Source: Antennarius striatus
Lineage: Eukaryota > Chordata > Actinopteri > Lophiiformes > Antennariidae
Assembly (NCBI RefSeq): GCF_040054535.1
Contig: NC_090780.1
Location: forward strand, 16,959,501 to 17,023,500
Reading direction: 5' to 3'
Length of the DNA stretch: 64,000 nt
Shown: positions 35,522-45,623 of the stretch, in pieces
Layout of the letters: each line of letters opens with the position of its first letter
Position numbering within the stretch: the stretch's first letter is position 1
Program-made: the position numbers and the translations under genes
Notes under the pieces: model-generated
What the model was told of the DNA's origin: nothing
Database searches by the model: none
The model's input: only the letters and a program-made list of their open reading frames with translations

Positions 35522-36279
35522 ATGACGACTCTGAAACTGGCAATGCTGGTTTTGGCCCTTGTGTCTGCCACTGCAACACGTGAGTACATTGTTACAATGA
35601 TGTATGTATAATAATGTACTGTACGTTATGTACATTGTTGATGTCCATGACTGGTTTGAGTTGGGGATGTAGTCTTATGTTTGTTTTCTGTGAGGAATAT
35701 AACTTGAGCGATGGGTGAATTTCTAAATAGACAATAATTATACACATCTATTTCCTTATTTAATATTTATTGCAGAGTTGTTGTTTTTTAACAGCAGAAA
35801 GCAACTTGTTTAAAACAAATTTGTTCTCAGTGAAACTATATGCTCTCAATTTCATTTTAGGGTAAAAAAAAAAAAAGGAACATTAAAGGTACCATTTATT
35901 TGAACCCAACAGTGTAATTCTTCCCTTTGTTTGAAAAAAATTAAACAGTTTTAAGTTTTAAGTCATAGGAGTTCAGATTTTAGTAACAACAAAGTCAAGA
36001 ACTTCACACCAACACACTCAAACAGCAGCAGGGGTCAGTGCATATATTTATTCTCTGTGACTAATTTAAATCAAAACATTTCCAAACAACTACAAGCCTG
36101 TTCTGAGTGTTGAGTTAGTGAAAAAAAATTAAAAGAAAATTTACTTTGCCTAAAAAGTGGTTTCAAATTCATTTTATGCCAATAGGCACAGCGTGAAGAA
36201 AATACAGTAATTAACAATTAGCTGTGGTATTGGTGGTGTTGTAAGGGAATTTCATGCAATTTGGGGCATGCACACACAG

Positions 36280-36313
<34 letters not shown>

Positions 36314-39300
36314 ACGCACACGCACACGCACACGCACAGGCACAAAATAGCTGGGAGAAAACCAAGCGAGCCAGTTGTCTGGGTTCCAGGTTCCTCTCAC
36401 TAGGATTACTGATGCTGCAGCTCAGCTGAGAGTCACATGAAAAGGATTGGGGGGGATTTCAGGTCGTGTGACTCCCAGCGCCTAGAACACAGACACTCCT
36501 CACCCCTCCTCACCCCTCCTCACTACCACCAATGCTAACCTGCCGGCATTTACGTAAGCATCTCGAACATTATGTGCAAAATCTCCTCAAACATCATCCA
36601 GAAATTGCCGGTATATCTATTATAATTATAGAATATCACTCAACTTATATGTAACAAACAAACATGATCTACACGAATAAGCCTCTCTTCCTGAAGAGTC
36701 TTAATCTTCTGTACAGAGCCAAAAAGTAAATTTACCCGTTACCGGTCATGGAACTCACGTATGTACCCGGTGTGGAAGGATGGGGACCTGAGATTCAGGA
36801 ACTGTTGGTCTGGTGAGGCTCTCTCCTCTGTTTCTAAAAACATTAACAATATGGAACTCTCTCTGCCAGTCAATATAAAGGTGTTAAACTGTCTAATCTC
36901 CTTCGTAGGTGGTGAAGTAACATTTGATCTGAAAAATGACGGCCCAACTCTGACTGGAGCAAGAGCGACCTTCTCTATTAATCTCAACTTCCCTCCAAAC
37001 CAGACGGTGCGCTCTGATGGGCAGGTGGTCTGGGCTCGGAACTGCACGATTAATGGTGAGATGACATTCTCAGTGAAGCCGCACTAACTTTGGTTCTTTT
37101 AACTAGTACTTTTTATTGTCTGATCTACAGAATTATAGTTATGAATGTGTCAATTATAGATGGAATTTGTCATATTTTCCAGGTCAGCAGTATCAGGAGG
37201 GTCAGGCTGTGTATCCCGACCAGGACTCCATGCAGACTGGAGTTTTCCCTGATGGCACACCGTTCACCAGAACCCAGAATAGGAAAAGCCGTTACGTGTT
37301 TGTGTGGAAGACATGGGGTAAGGAATTTCATTTCATAATAACCTGTGCCTATGTTTAGCTTTTATCAGTTCTGCGGTGGTTTGATGGTGCTACAGCTAAG
37401 GTTACTGATTATGAGAACAGAAGAAGTCACAGTGACATAGACAGAAAATCATCAGTGAGTACAAATGACTCGCTGAACAGACATGAACACAAAGAACAGA
37501 CTTTCTCCCCTGGAGCCAGGGAAGATAAAGTTTCACACAGGCTGTGATGATGCCATGGTGATGTTGCTTTACTAGGAACATCCTCATTGCCAAGTGGCTT
37601 GACTCTGGAACCCCAATCATGTGCAATCACGTGTTTATTATCAGCTGTTAATGAGTTATCAACAAAAAATTTTGCATTACAGTGGATCCAGATGTATTTT
37701 TTTCTTTTTCCTCTTTGGTTTTGACTTTACAAAACCTTTTACTTTCACCACAGATACATGGAATCCTTTTAGTTTTTACCGCACTTTTCCAAATACACAC
37801 AATTTTGCGGCTTTTTTCTTCCACAGCAAGACAAAAACAGTACCATCTCATGCACTAGGTGATGAAAGTGACTCCTGGAGAATCAAGAATGCAAGAACGA
37901 TATAATTTTGTAGTGATTATTGGACCACTCTAAGGAATCACGATGTTCCTCCTCTGAAGGGCGTTACTGGCAGGTGGCGGGTGGACCGTCCTCCTCCCTC
38001 TCTATCAGCACAGATGAAGTCTCTCTGGGCTCCTACAGCATGGAGGTTGTCATCTATCACTGCCGTGGCAAGAATAAATTTATCCCTCTCGGCTATGCCT
38101 CCACAGTCTTCGCCATTACAGGTAAACTATGTCACGGAGTCTACCCAAACTTGTACAAAATGGTCGTGCAGCAGTTTAGATTTCAATTCCTCATATTAAC
38201 AGCTTTGCATCTTTTCTCCCTTCAGACCAGGTCCCCTTCACCTTATCACTTTCCCAAGTCAATGATATCAACCAGAATGACCAGAGCTTCATCCAGAACC
38301 GAGCCATCGCTTTTAATGTGAAGCTACATGATCCCAGCCAATACCTCAACAACGCTGACATCAGCTTCAGCTGGGACTTTGGTGACAGTACTGGTACTCT
38401 TATTTCCAGAGACCTCACTGTCACACACACATACCTCACCGTTGGGAACTACAAACCCCAGGTGGTCCTCATGGCAAGCATACCCAACGGATGTGGAAAC
38501 CCCACTGCTGGTGAGACTTTAGAGCTTTACATGGTCTTTTTCATCTTTCATGTCAGAAAACAGTTTTTGCTCAGATGCTTTCCACTGTTTTTTCCAGTCG
38601 TTCCTGCTTCCGCCGCTCCAGCTGTGGTCGTGATAGACTCCACCGCCACACCAGCCGGAGCAGACACCAACACAGAAGATGGAGAAACAATCATTGACAC
38701 GGACACTGAGGTAGTAGAGGTTGCTTCAGTAGCACCAGCAGGAGTCGATACAGCTGTTGTTCCAGAGGAACAAAATCCTATTGCTCCAGAGGGAGATACT
38801 GCTACGGACGGAGATGCAGATGCTGCAGCAGCAGGTGAGGGGGATGCTGCTACCGAGGAAGCAGATGCTGAAGCAGCAGCAGGTGAGGAGGACACTGTGA
38901 CTGAGGGTGCAGATGCTGCAGCAGCAGGTGAAGAAGACACTGCTACTGAGGATGCAGATGCTGCAGCAGCAGGTGAAGAAGACACTGCTACTGAGGTTGC
39001 AGATGCTGCAGCAGCAGGTGAGGAGGACACTGCCAGTGATGAAGCAGATGCTGAAGCAGCAGCAGCAGGTGAAGAGGAAGCGGCGGCCTCTGTTGCACCT
39101 CCAGCTGAAGAGGAGGCAGATGATGCCACCGTAGCTGATGGAGATGAAACTGCAGTGGAGACAGATCCAGCTGAAGAAAATGTCCCCGTGGTTGATGCTA
39201 CAGCCTCAGTTGCCCCGGTTGCGGAGGGAGATGAAGCTGCAGCTGAGGTTGCCGAAAACACCACTGATGCTCCTGGAGCAGCTGCAGAGGAAGAGGCTGA

Positions 39301-41220
39301 TGCTGATGCTGCAGGAGAAGTTGTCCAAGTTGTAACAGAGCCTCCTGTTGATAATGCTGTAGCACTGGCTATTACTGAGACCACAGCTGTAGATGAAGCA
39401 GCACCAGCTGATCCTGAGGCTGAAGCACAGGCAGCCGAAAATGAAGCAGCAGCTACTGCAGCTCCTGCAGGTGAGGATTTACTGCCAGCTGCAATAAGCT
39501 TATGTAAAAACAAAAGATGATTACTGTTATAAGGGCATGATGATAATATACACATATATATTACAATATGTTTTTAAATTGTCACCTACAACCAGCAGGT
39601 GATGAAGAAGCTATTCCAGCTGAAGGTGAAACAGAGGTGGAAACAGATCCAGCAGAGGTTCCTGTCATTGTGGTGAAAAGACAAGCCCCAGAGCTGACAG
39701 CTGACTGCATGGTCTACCGCTACGGCTCCCTCGCCACCTCAGTAGAAGTTATTCGTAAGTTAATGCAGCTTTTATTATCATAGCAGTTTAAACTGTTGGG
39801 GTTTTTTTGCTTCTTTTGTAAAGCTTGATGATTCAGTAGTGGGAAATCTCTCTGTGTCTCTTTCAATCCTTCAGAGGGCATTGAGAGTGTAGAGATTGTA
39901 GAAGTGTCCAACATCGTGTCAGTGGCGACTGAGTTGGATCAGAATGCTGTGGATGTGACTATTACCTGTCAGGGAAGGTGAGCAGTAACATTCAGGTAGC
40001 ATCTATTATTACATTAATGTTGTGGTGCTGTCATTAATATTCTGTGAGGTAGCATTGTAGCGTAGATTACAGATGACATAATTAATGCATAATTACCTGA
40101 TTGTTATGTATTTATTTTGTATGTAGGTGACAGAAACTATGATATTGCTCATTATGCATCATACTTCTAAAGGAAACATTATGACTAGAACATAGACTTA
40201 TGATGTTCTTCATGTAACCATGTCTGTTGTTCCATATTTCAGTTTGCCAAGCGAGGTCTGCACAGTAATTTCAGATGCTGACTGTATCACACCGATGGAA
40301 ACAGTCTGTAATGCAGCAACACCCTCGCCAGACTGTCAGATGATCCTTCGGCAGTTCTTTAATGACTCTGGAGTGTTTTGCCTTAATGTCTCTTTGACCA
40401 ATGATGTCAGTTTTGCTGTGACAAGCGCAAGAGTCAGTGTAACAGTAGGTGGGTGGAAGAAAATAAGCTAATATGATGAACTTAATCCATTCAATCTGCC
40501 CTCATTTGTAAAATGTTCTTAATTTCCAGCCTCCAGCGGCTCCCCAGCTGGAACTGCAGCCATAATCCTGGGTGTCATGTTTCTCAGCTGCGTTATTTGT
40601 TGTATTGGGCTGATGTACAAGTGAGTACCTCTTCTAATAATCTAATTTACCAAAATTATATTGAAAATTTTAAATGGTAATTTACACATTAATTATACTA
40701 ACTTGTTAATTGTGGCTTCAATGTATGAAATGTTCTCCTAACCTTTTTTCTTTTCAATAAAAATGTTTTTAGATTTTTAAATTGCTGGAAAATAAAGTCA
40801 GATAAAAATGAAACCTACTTATTAAACTATGTCAAACAAACAACAGCATCTTAGATAATGAATGTGATCTTTCACCAATTATGAAGTATTTCCTTAAAAA
40901 ATCTGCAACAAACTTTTAATAGTTTAATTTGTTGGTGACATTTTGGCCTTTATTTGATGCCATACAGTGTATCTGCTCATGCATTCCAATGAGGAACATC
41001 CCATTCGCAGTTTAACTTTGTCGCTTGCCTCGTCAGTTGTCTCACCTGTTGCATGTTTCCCAACAGGAGGCTTAAGCAGTACCGGCCACTGAGTGAAGAC
41101 ACTGATGACACCAATGGAGGCAGGTCAGCTGTAACCTCGGTGCCTTTGTTGTTGTGGAATCTGCTGAGCCGACAGTCACCAGGAGAGAGTCGACCATTGC
41201 TTCAGGGAAGGATTGTGTGA
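35522..41220 (+). CDS. pmel: Premelanosome protein (PMEL/silver, 821 aa, 12 exons)
   Basis: Exons 35522-35579, 36717-36812, 36909-37055, 37183-37317, 37960-38121, 38226-38510, 38598-39470, 39599-39754, 39875-39977, 40243-40448, 40530-40620, 41067-41220. PMEL forms the amyloid fibrils of melanosomes on which melanin is laid down. Seen domains: signal peptide [20 protein letters not shown]-terminal region and core amyloid segment ([30 protein letters not shown]); PKD domain ([17 protein letters not shown]); a long repeat domain in exon 7; proprotein cleavage site at VVKRQ; Cys-rich kringle-like domain with CLNVSLTND; one membrane helix ([19 protein letters not shown]); and a cytoplasmic dileucine sorting signal ESRPLLQ near the end. 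The repeat domain is acidic (Ala/Glu/Asp), unlike the Pro/Thr/Ser repeats of human PMEL. Divergent with cdk2, as in human. Confidence 0.96.
36275..36345. repeat. (CA)n/(CGCACA)n microsatellite in pmel intron 1
   Basis: CACA dinucleotides followed by about six CGCACA hexamers. Confidence 0.95.
38815..39090 (+). repeat. Coding minisatellite in pmel exon 7
   Basis: Six consecutive units of 15-17 codons of the form [15 protein letters not shown]. Units 3 and 4 are almost identical at the DNA level (45 bp period), showing recent tandem duplication. The reading frame is kept because every unit is a multiple of three. Confidence 0.92.
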
Positions 41221-41633
41221 ATTATCAGATCCTGCACTTAACATCTATAAAACCTGTTAAAATACTGGCTTCACATGTCATTACCTAATTAAAATAGTAC
41301 TGAAACTCCAAGACAATGTGTTAAACCATAAAAAATTAAGTATCAAAGAAAGTGAATCAGACTTTTGTTTGAGGTGTAGAAAGACTCGTTTGTCGTTTAA
41401 CAATAGTTTGATGAAAAGGTGACATACGTTACACATTTGTAGAAGAAATTTATAAACATTTTGGCCTGAAGTGTTACTCATTCATTGGTATAGTTTATAA
41501 AAGCCATAAATTATTTTATTTTGTCTCACACTAATTGGAAAATTAATCTTAAGAAATTCTTTTGCAGTTTCTTCACAATGTATTTTAAATAACTTGCATC
41601 AAAGAATCTTATTGTGTTTGCTACCCTAAAACA

Positions 41634-41639
41634 AATAAA
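41634..41639 (+). terminator. pmel poly(A) signal
   Basis: AATAAA about 415 bases after the stop codon. The RTE insertion begins some 55 bases beyond it. Confidence 0.7.
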
Positions 41640-41692
41640 ACTGAAACTCCATCATTGCTACCTGTTTTCTTTGTGTTAATTTTTTTTCCTTT

Positions 41693-42372
41693 TCATCTTC
41701 TTCTTTTCCTTTCGGCTTTTCCCTTCAGCGGTCGCCACAGCGAATCAATTACCTCCATCTAACCCTGTCTTCCTCTTCTCTCCTACCTGTGGAGCATACC
41801 CACTAACAACATTGACCATCACACCTTCGATTTCTAGCTTCAGACTCATCACTCTATCTGACACTCTTTTTTACCTCCAGGACATTCCTAACAAACTCCT
41901 CCTTCAAAATACTCCTACTCCATTTCTTTTCCTATCTACGCCATGATAGAACAACTTGATCCCTGCTCCTAAACCTCTAGCCTTGCTACCTTTCCACCTG
42001 GTCTCCTGGACACACAGTATGTCTACCTTCCTTCTCTGCATCATGTCAACCAACTCTCTACCTTTTCCTGTCATAGTTCCAGCATTCAACGTCCCTACTC
42101 TCAGTCCTATACTCTTGGCATTCCTCTTCTCTCTCTTCCTACGAACAAACTCTACTCCTCTCCTTTTTCGACCAACAGTAGTCCAATTTCCCCCGCCACC
42201 CTGCAGGTCAACAGCATCGATGGCGGTCATTGTTAACCCAGGCCTCGACCAATCCAGTATGGAACTCATAGGTTTAATTCGCATGTTTGATTTGGCAAAA
42301 GTTTTACGCCGGATGCCCTTCCTGATGTAACCCTCTATATTTATCCGGGCTTGGGAGTGGCACAATAAGACA
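41693..42372 (-). mobile_element. Internally deleted RTE-type LINE
   Basis: On minus, the 5' region (from about 42372) leads into an endonuclease-like frame: LRVGTLNAGTMTGKGRELVD, MMQRRKVDILCVQETRWKGS and GIKLFYHGVDRKRNGVGV are the start of the APE endonuclease domain of RTE elements in fish. After the SLKLEIEGV...MVNVVSGYAP-like part the text jumps directly to the 3' tail (TTCGCTGTGGCGACCGCTGA, GGGAAAAGCCGAAAGGAAAA). Thus most of the endonuclease and the whole reverse transcriptase are missing. It is inactive. Confidence 0.85.
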
Positions 42373-42524
42373 CTGGCTTGTGTCCTCTTGTGGCTACATT
42401 TTTTTCCTTCTTATGTATTTATTTATTTGTTTGGTTTTTTGTTTTTGTTTACATCATGATTGTAATGAGGTTGGAACGGCTTTAGTCACTCCAGATTCAA
42501 ACACAGTGTCAGGCAAAAGAGGAA

Positions 42525-42962
42525 ACAAGGCAGCCAGAGACTGCAACATCCCGCTATTTACCCTCACCTACTTCCAGTGACGTGACGTGCGGTCAAGGGA
42601 GGCAGGTGAGGCATGGCCTCATCTGCTATCATAAAAGAAAAACTTTTTTAGCCTGACCTATGAAAGTAGTTCAGGGTAGGTCACTAGATCAAAGCTAGTG
42701 TTTTGATCTGTGGTCTTACACCGGCCTCGTCCCTCGTCTTTCTAGCTAATCTGGTTCCTCAGTGTACAAAAGTTGAAACTCAACCTTGACTTAGTTTTTT
42801 CAAGATCAAGGTCATCATCCCATTTTCATCCCTGTTGCCGCCCGCGTAATGTGCCTTTTTGTGTCATCTTTCTATCTGCAACGGTTGTGAAGATATTTGG
42901 TGGACGAACACACAAACACTGACAATTACAAACATCACCGCTTTCAAGCTGGATGTAATAAT
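42525..42962 (+). repeat. Unnamed 'family B' repeat, near full copy
   Basis: Begins GGCAGCCAGAGACTGCAACA, includes GATCAAAGCTAGTGTTTTGA and GGTTCCTCAGTGTACAAAAG, and ends ACATCACCGCTTTCAAGCTG. It appears to carry an insertion at about 42577-42650. Confidence 0.78.
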
Positions 42963-43285
42963 AACCTTCCAGTAGCAGAGAGGAATAACTGGCATCAGTT
43001 AATGTTTTGTGGTTTTGTAGATGTAAAATGTGAAAGCAAAGAACATAGAATCCGCACGTCGGGTTAACCAACTCCACTTCAGACCAGCAGGTGGCGGTAA
43101 AGCGCAACGGATGTTGTCGTGAATCCTGCAGAAACAGCAGAAGAAAGTCGTCGATTCCGGAAGCTGTGAATAAACACCGAAGAAGAATCGCATCGACGTT
43201 GTGTCCTGTGTGACATAACGAACCGATGAGACGCTGGTAGTAATAGAACCAGAGGAACCGAGCCTGCCGGCCTAGCTCCTCCAGG

Positions 43286-45623
43286 ATGAGTGGCCTGCGG
43301 ACCATGACCAACCTGTCTGGAATGCTGATCGTTGTAATGGGCGGCTACGGGATGTGGACTCTGATGTCTCCCGACGAGGACAGGCGGAGAAAACTCATCA
43401 AGGTGATTTTTTGCTAATCATGTCAACAATTGATATATAAGGCTGAGTGTCCATTTAGAATCACACTTACTGACATATGAAAATCAACACTAGATATAGT
43501 TATAATGGTTTATTGACAGACTGCCCACAGAACCTACCAGTGTGCTGCTGAGAGTCTCGACAAGGAAACTTGTTATTTTGGTGTCCAGTGTTTGTTTCAG
43601 AATATAATAATTTAAATGTGATGTGTTTTAACCAACCGGTTTTATCAAGTGTTTTTCATCCCACGTCATCATGTCTTTGATAGGAGGATTATCAGATCAC
43701 CACATTCTGGTTTATTCTTATTTATTACCTCCCCGTGCAGCGCACCACTCTGTCCATCAGTTGTTAAATAGTTCAAAAGGGGTATAACTAGAAAAACTTT
43801 TTTTTAATGAAACTTTTGCCAAAACATTACACATAACGCACTTGTGTAGTTCACCATTTCATGTTTTTAACATCTTGTTTTTCTTATTTTGAGTTTTGTC
43901 TTGTGTAAAGTTAGGATTGTCTTCTAGACCAAAAGACCTTGCATTCATGTGATTAGCTGGGATTGGATGGCTGTCTGTGTGTTAGCGCTGTGCAAAAGTA
44001 GCATTTACTTTGTTTGAATTGTGTTTATTAGGGATGAGCGTGTACACCACTGTCTGTATCTGTTCAGTCATCTAAATTATCTGTATCTGTACACGGAATA
44101 GGCGGGACTTAAACCGGAAGTGGGTGTGAATTTACCTGAAATAAATCATCATGCATTTAAATCTGAAATTGATATGGATTGATCAGAAGTTGCTATATTG
44201 TTAATTTTAAAACTATTTACAGAACGGCCTCAAAATTGAGATTCAGCGGATATACCGGGCGGCACAGAATGTTTACCTTTCTTTTTTTTTTTTTTTATTG
44301 ATCACCAGTCTAAAGATGTTGATTTACCAGTTTAAAGTGACGTCTGGGTGGAATGATGCACAGACAAATGTGTGCGTCTGTGCCTCTTGACAGGTCTCGG
44401 TCAGGTGACAGGTTACCAGCCGTCACCCCTAAATTAAGCACCCACAACTGCGCCAGTGTTCTGGATTAAAGTCAAGGCAGATTATCTTGAGGTCACCCAA
44501 AAAGTTTTGAAAACCCAGCTCTCATTTCCAACCCCCTGTCTTTGTGAAGCAAGATTTTCTGCAGTGACCTTAAAGAAAACCAAACTGCGGAGTAGACCGG
44601 ATGTCCGGAACACACTTCAGGTGTCATTGAGCCTATCTCAGCTGATTATAAGCCAGCTGAGATAGGCTCCAGCTCCCCGTGACCTGCTACGGCGGAAATA
44701 GCGGCAGATAATGAATGAATGAATACACTGATTTGTAAGTCGCTGTATTTCAAAATAAACCTCATCAGTGCAGTCACTTGAATCGAGTTTTTAATATAAT
44801 TATTTCTTACAATTATTTTGTTTACAAAGATGTTTATCAATTTATGGAAAAAAGATTTTTTATTGTCTGTTGATGTCTGCATTTTACATAAAACCACTGC
44901 GGATGATTTATTATTAGACTACAATTGTCGTGGTATCATTAACGATTATCGAGGAAATGAAGGCCGGTCCGTGAAAATATTGTCTTAGGTGAAACCGGTC
45001 CGCAGCACAAAAAAAGTTGGGGACTGCTGGTTATGAAGACTTTACTTCAGCACAAGCACAAATATTGCCGAATCTTACTCGTATCGTGCTCATACTCGTC
45101 AAAAATGATTTATCCGTACCGGATACTTGTCTGAAACGAGTATCCGGCTCACCCCCAAAGTTGATATATTCTGACTTTTTAATTAAAGTACAAGCTGATG
45201 AATGTCAGACCTAGGTTCAGCTAAATTAAACTTTGACCTCTAACACTAACTTTTGACACTCTACCAGACAGACCGCGGACGCATACATTGTTGTAAATGT
45301 TGTAACACGTAGCAATTCATGAAGGCACAAAGGGTACAGTCACAACACATTAAAGTCTATCTTCCTCTTTTAATCAAAGACAAATCTTTGGTTTACTTTG
45401 TCTTTATGCAGTTTAATGTACTAATGTACTGCCTATATGTGCTTCTTATTCTACTGTCTGTTAGCATCTGCCTGAATCAAGCCCAATGATGATGGAAGAG
45501 TCAAGGAAGAGGAACGCTCTGATGATGCAAGTTATGAAGGAAGCATCTGAAACCCATTTGAATCTAGCAAGAGGGAACATCCGTCCACCTGGGAGACAGA
45601 TCGGCCCGGGCTCCGAAGACTAA
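43286..45623 (+). CDS. uqcc3: Ubiquinol-cytochrome c reductase complex assembly factor 3 (91 aa, 2 exons)
   Basis: Exons 43286-43402 and 45465-45623 give 92 codons with stop. The small protein has one N-terminal membrane helix (LSGMLIVVMGGYGMWTLM) followed by a basic/acidic amphipathic part: SPDEDRRRKLIKHLPE, then MEESRKRNALMMQVMKEASE and ARGNIRP. This matches the layout of human UQCC3 (about 93 aa; helix, then TPGERRKQEMLKEMP, then the Q-rich block ending QENVAW). UQCC3 sits in the mitochondrial inner membrane and stabilises newly made cytochrome b during complex III assembly; it binds cardiolipin. The single 2 kb intron holds hAT and other repeat remnants. A candidate poly(A) signal ATTAAA is at 45727-45732. 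Confidence 0.9.
44410..45029 (+). mobile_element. hAT transposase 3' remnant in uqcc3 intron
   Basis: The frame near 44456-44630 reads FWIKVKADYLEVTQKVLKTQ, then FPTPCLCEARFSAVTLKKTK and LRSRPDVRNTLQVSLS, the C-terminal dimerisation (hATC) region of ZBED5/Charlie-like hAT transposases. The element's right end is CCGGTCCGCAGCAC followed by AGTTGGGGACTGCTG, a typical hAT terminus. A family A repeat interrupts it at 44629-44740. Inactive. Confidence 0.8.
44629..44740 (-). repeat. Family A repeat with fold-back 5' end
   Basis: Starts with a perfect 16 bp inverted repeat: GAGCCTATCTCAGCTG (44629-44644), 9-base spacer, CAGCTGAGATAGGCTC (44654-44669). It continues AGCTCCCCGTGACCTGCTAC and ends in (AATG)n. 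Compared with the copy at 3222 it lies on the minus strand. Confidence 0.85.

Larger units (their letters stand above)
41221..43285. other. Intergenic region between pmel and uqcc3
   Basis: Holds the pmel 3' UTR (AATAAA at 41634-41639), an RTE LINE (41693-42372) and a family B copy (42525-42962). The final 300 bases before 43286 are GC-richer with CGs and are the likely uqcc3 promoter and leader. A block at about 42577-42650 (GTGACGTGCGGTCAAGGG) looks like an additional transposon insertion in family B. No host coding exon seen. Confidence 0.7.
44030..45150. mobile_element. Possible outer hAT-like element (low confidence)
   Basis: Left text AGGGATGAGCGTGTACACC with CTGTATCTGTTCAGTCATCT, and right text ACTCGTATCGTGCTCATACT with GAGTATCCGGCTCA, recall the ends of a fish hAT-type MITE. 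The inside is occupied by other repeats. Exact borders were not found. Confidence 0.35.

Noticed and set aside
38548-39555. 335-codon minus-strand open frame rich in Ala and Ser
   Set aside because: It is the antisense shadow of the pmel exon 7 repeat; the GC-rich periodic codons on plus remove stops on minus. No start context, splice or homology supports it.
41904-42365. A host gene of the 'craniofacial development protein 2-like' kind
   Set aside because: That annotation is often given to RTE LINE endonuclease frames; the text here is LINE-derived and the rest of the element is missing.
42826-43311. 161-codon minus-strand frame overlapping uqcc3 exon 1
   Set aside because: It spans a repeat and the uqcc3 leader on the opposite strand and resembles no protein I know.
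44456-44665. A host ZBED-like gene
   Set aside because: Only the hATC end of a transposase is present, interrupted by another repeat and followed by a hAT terminus; no upstream exons fit.
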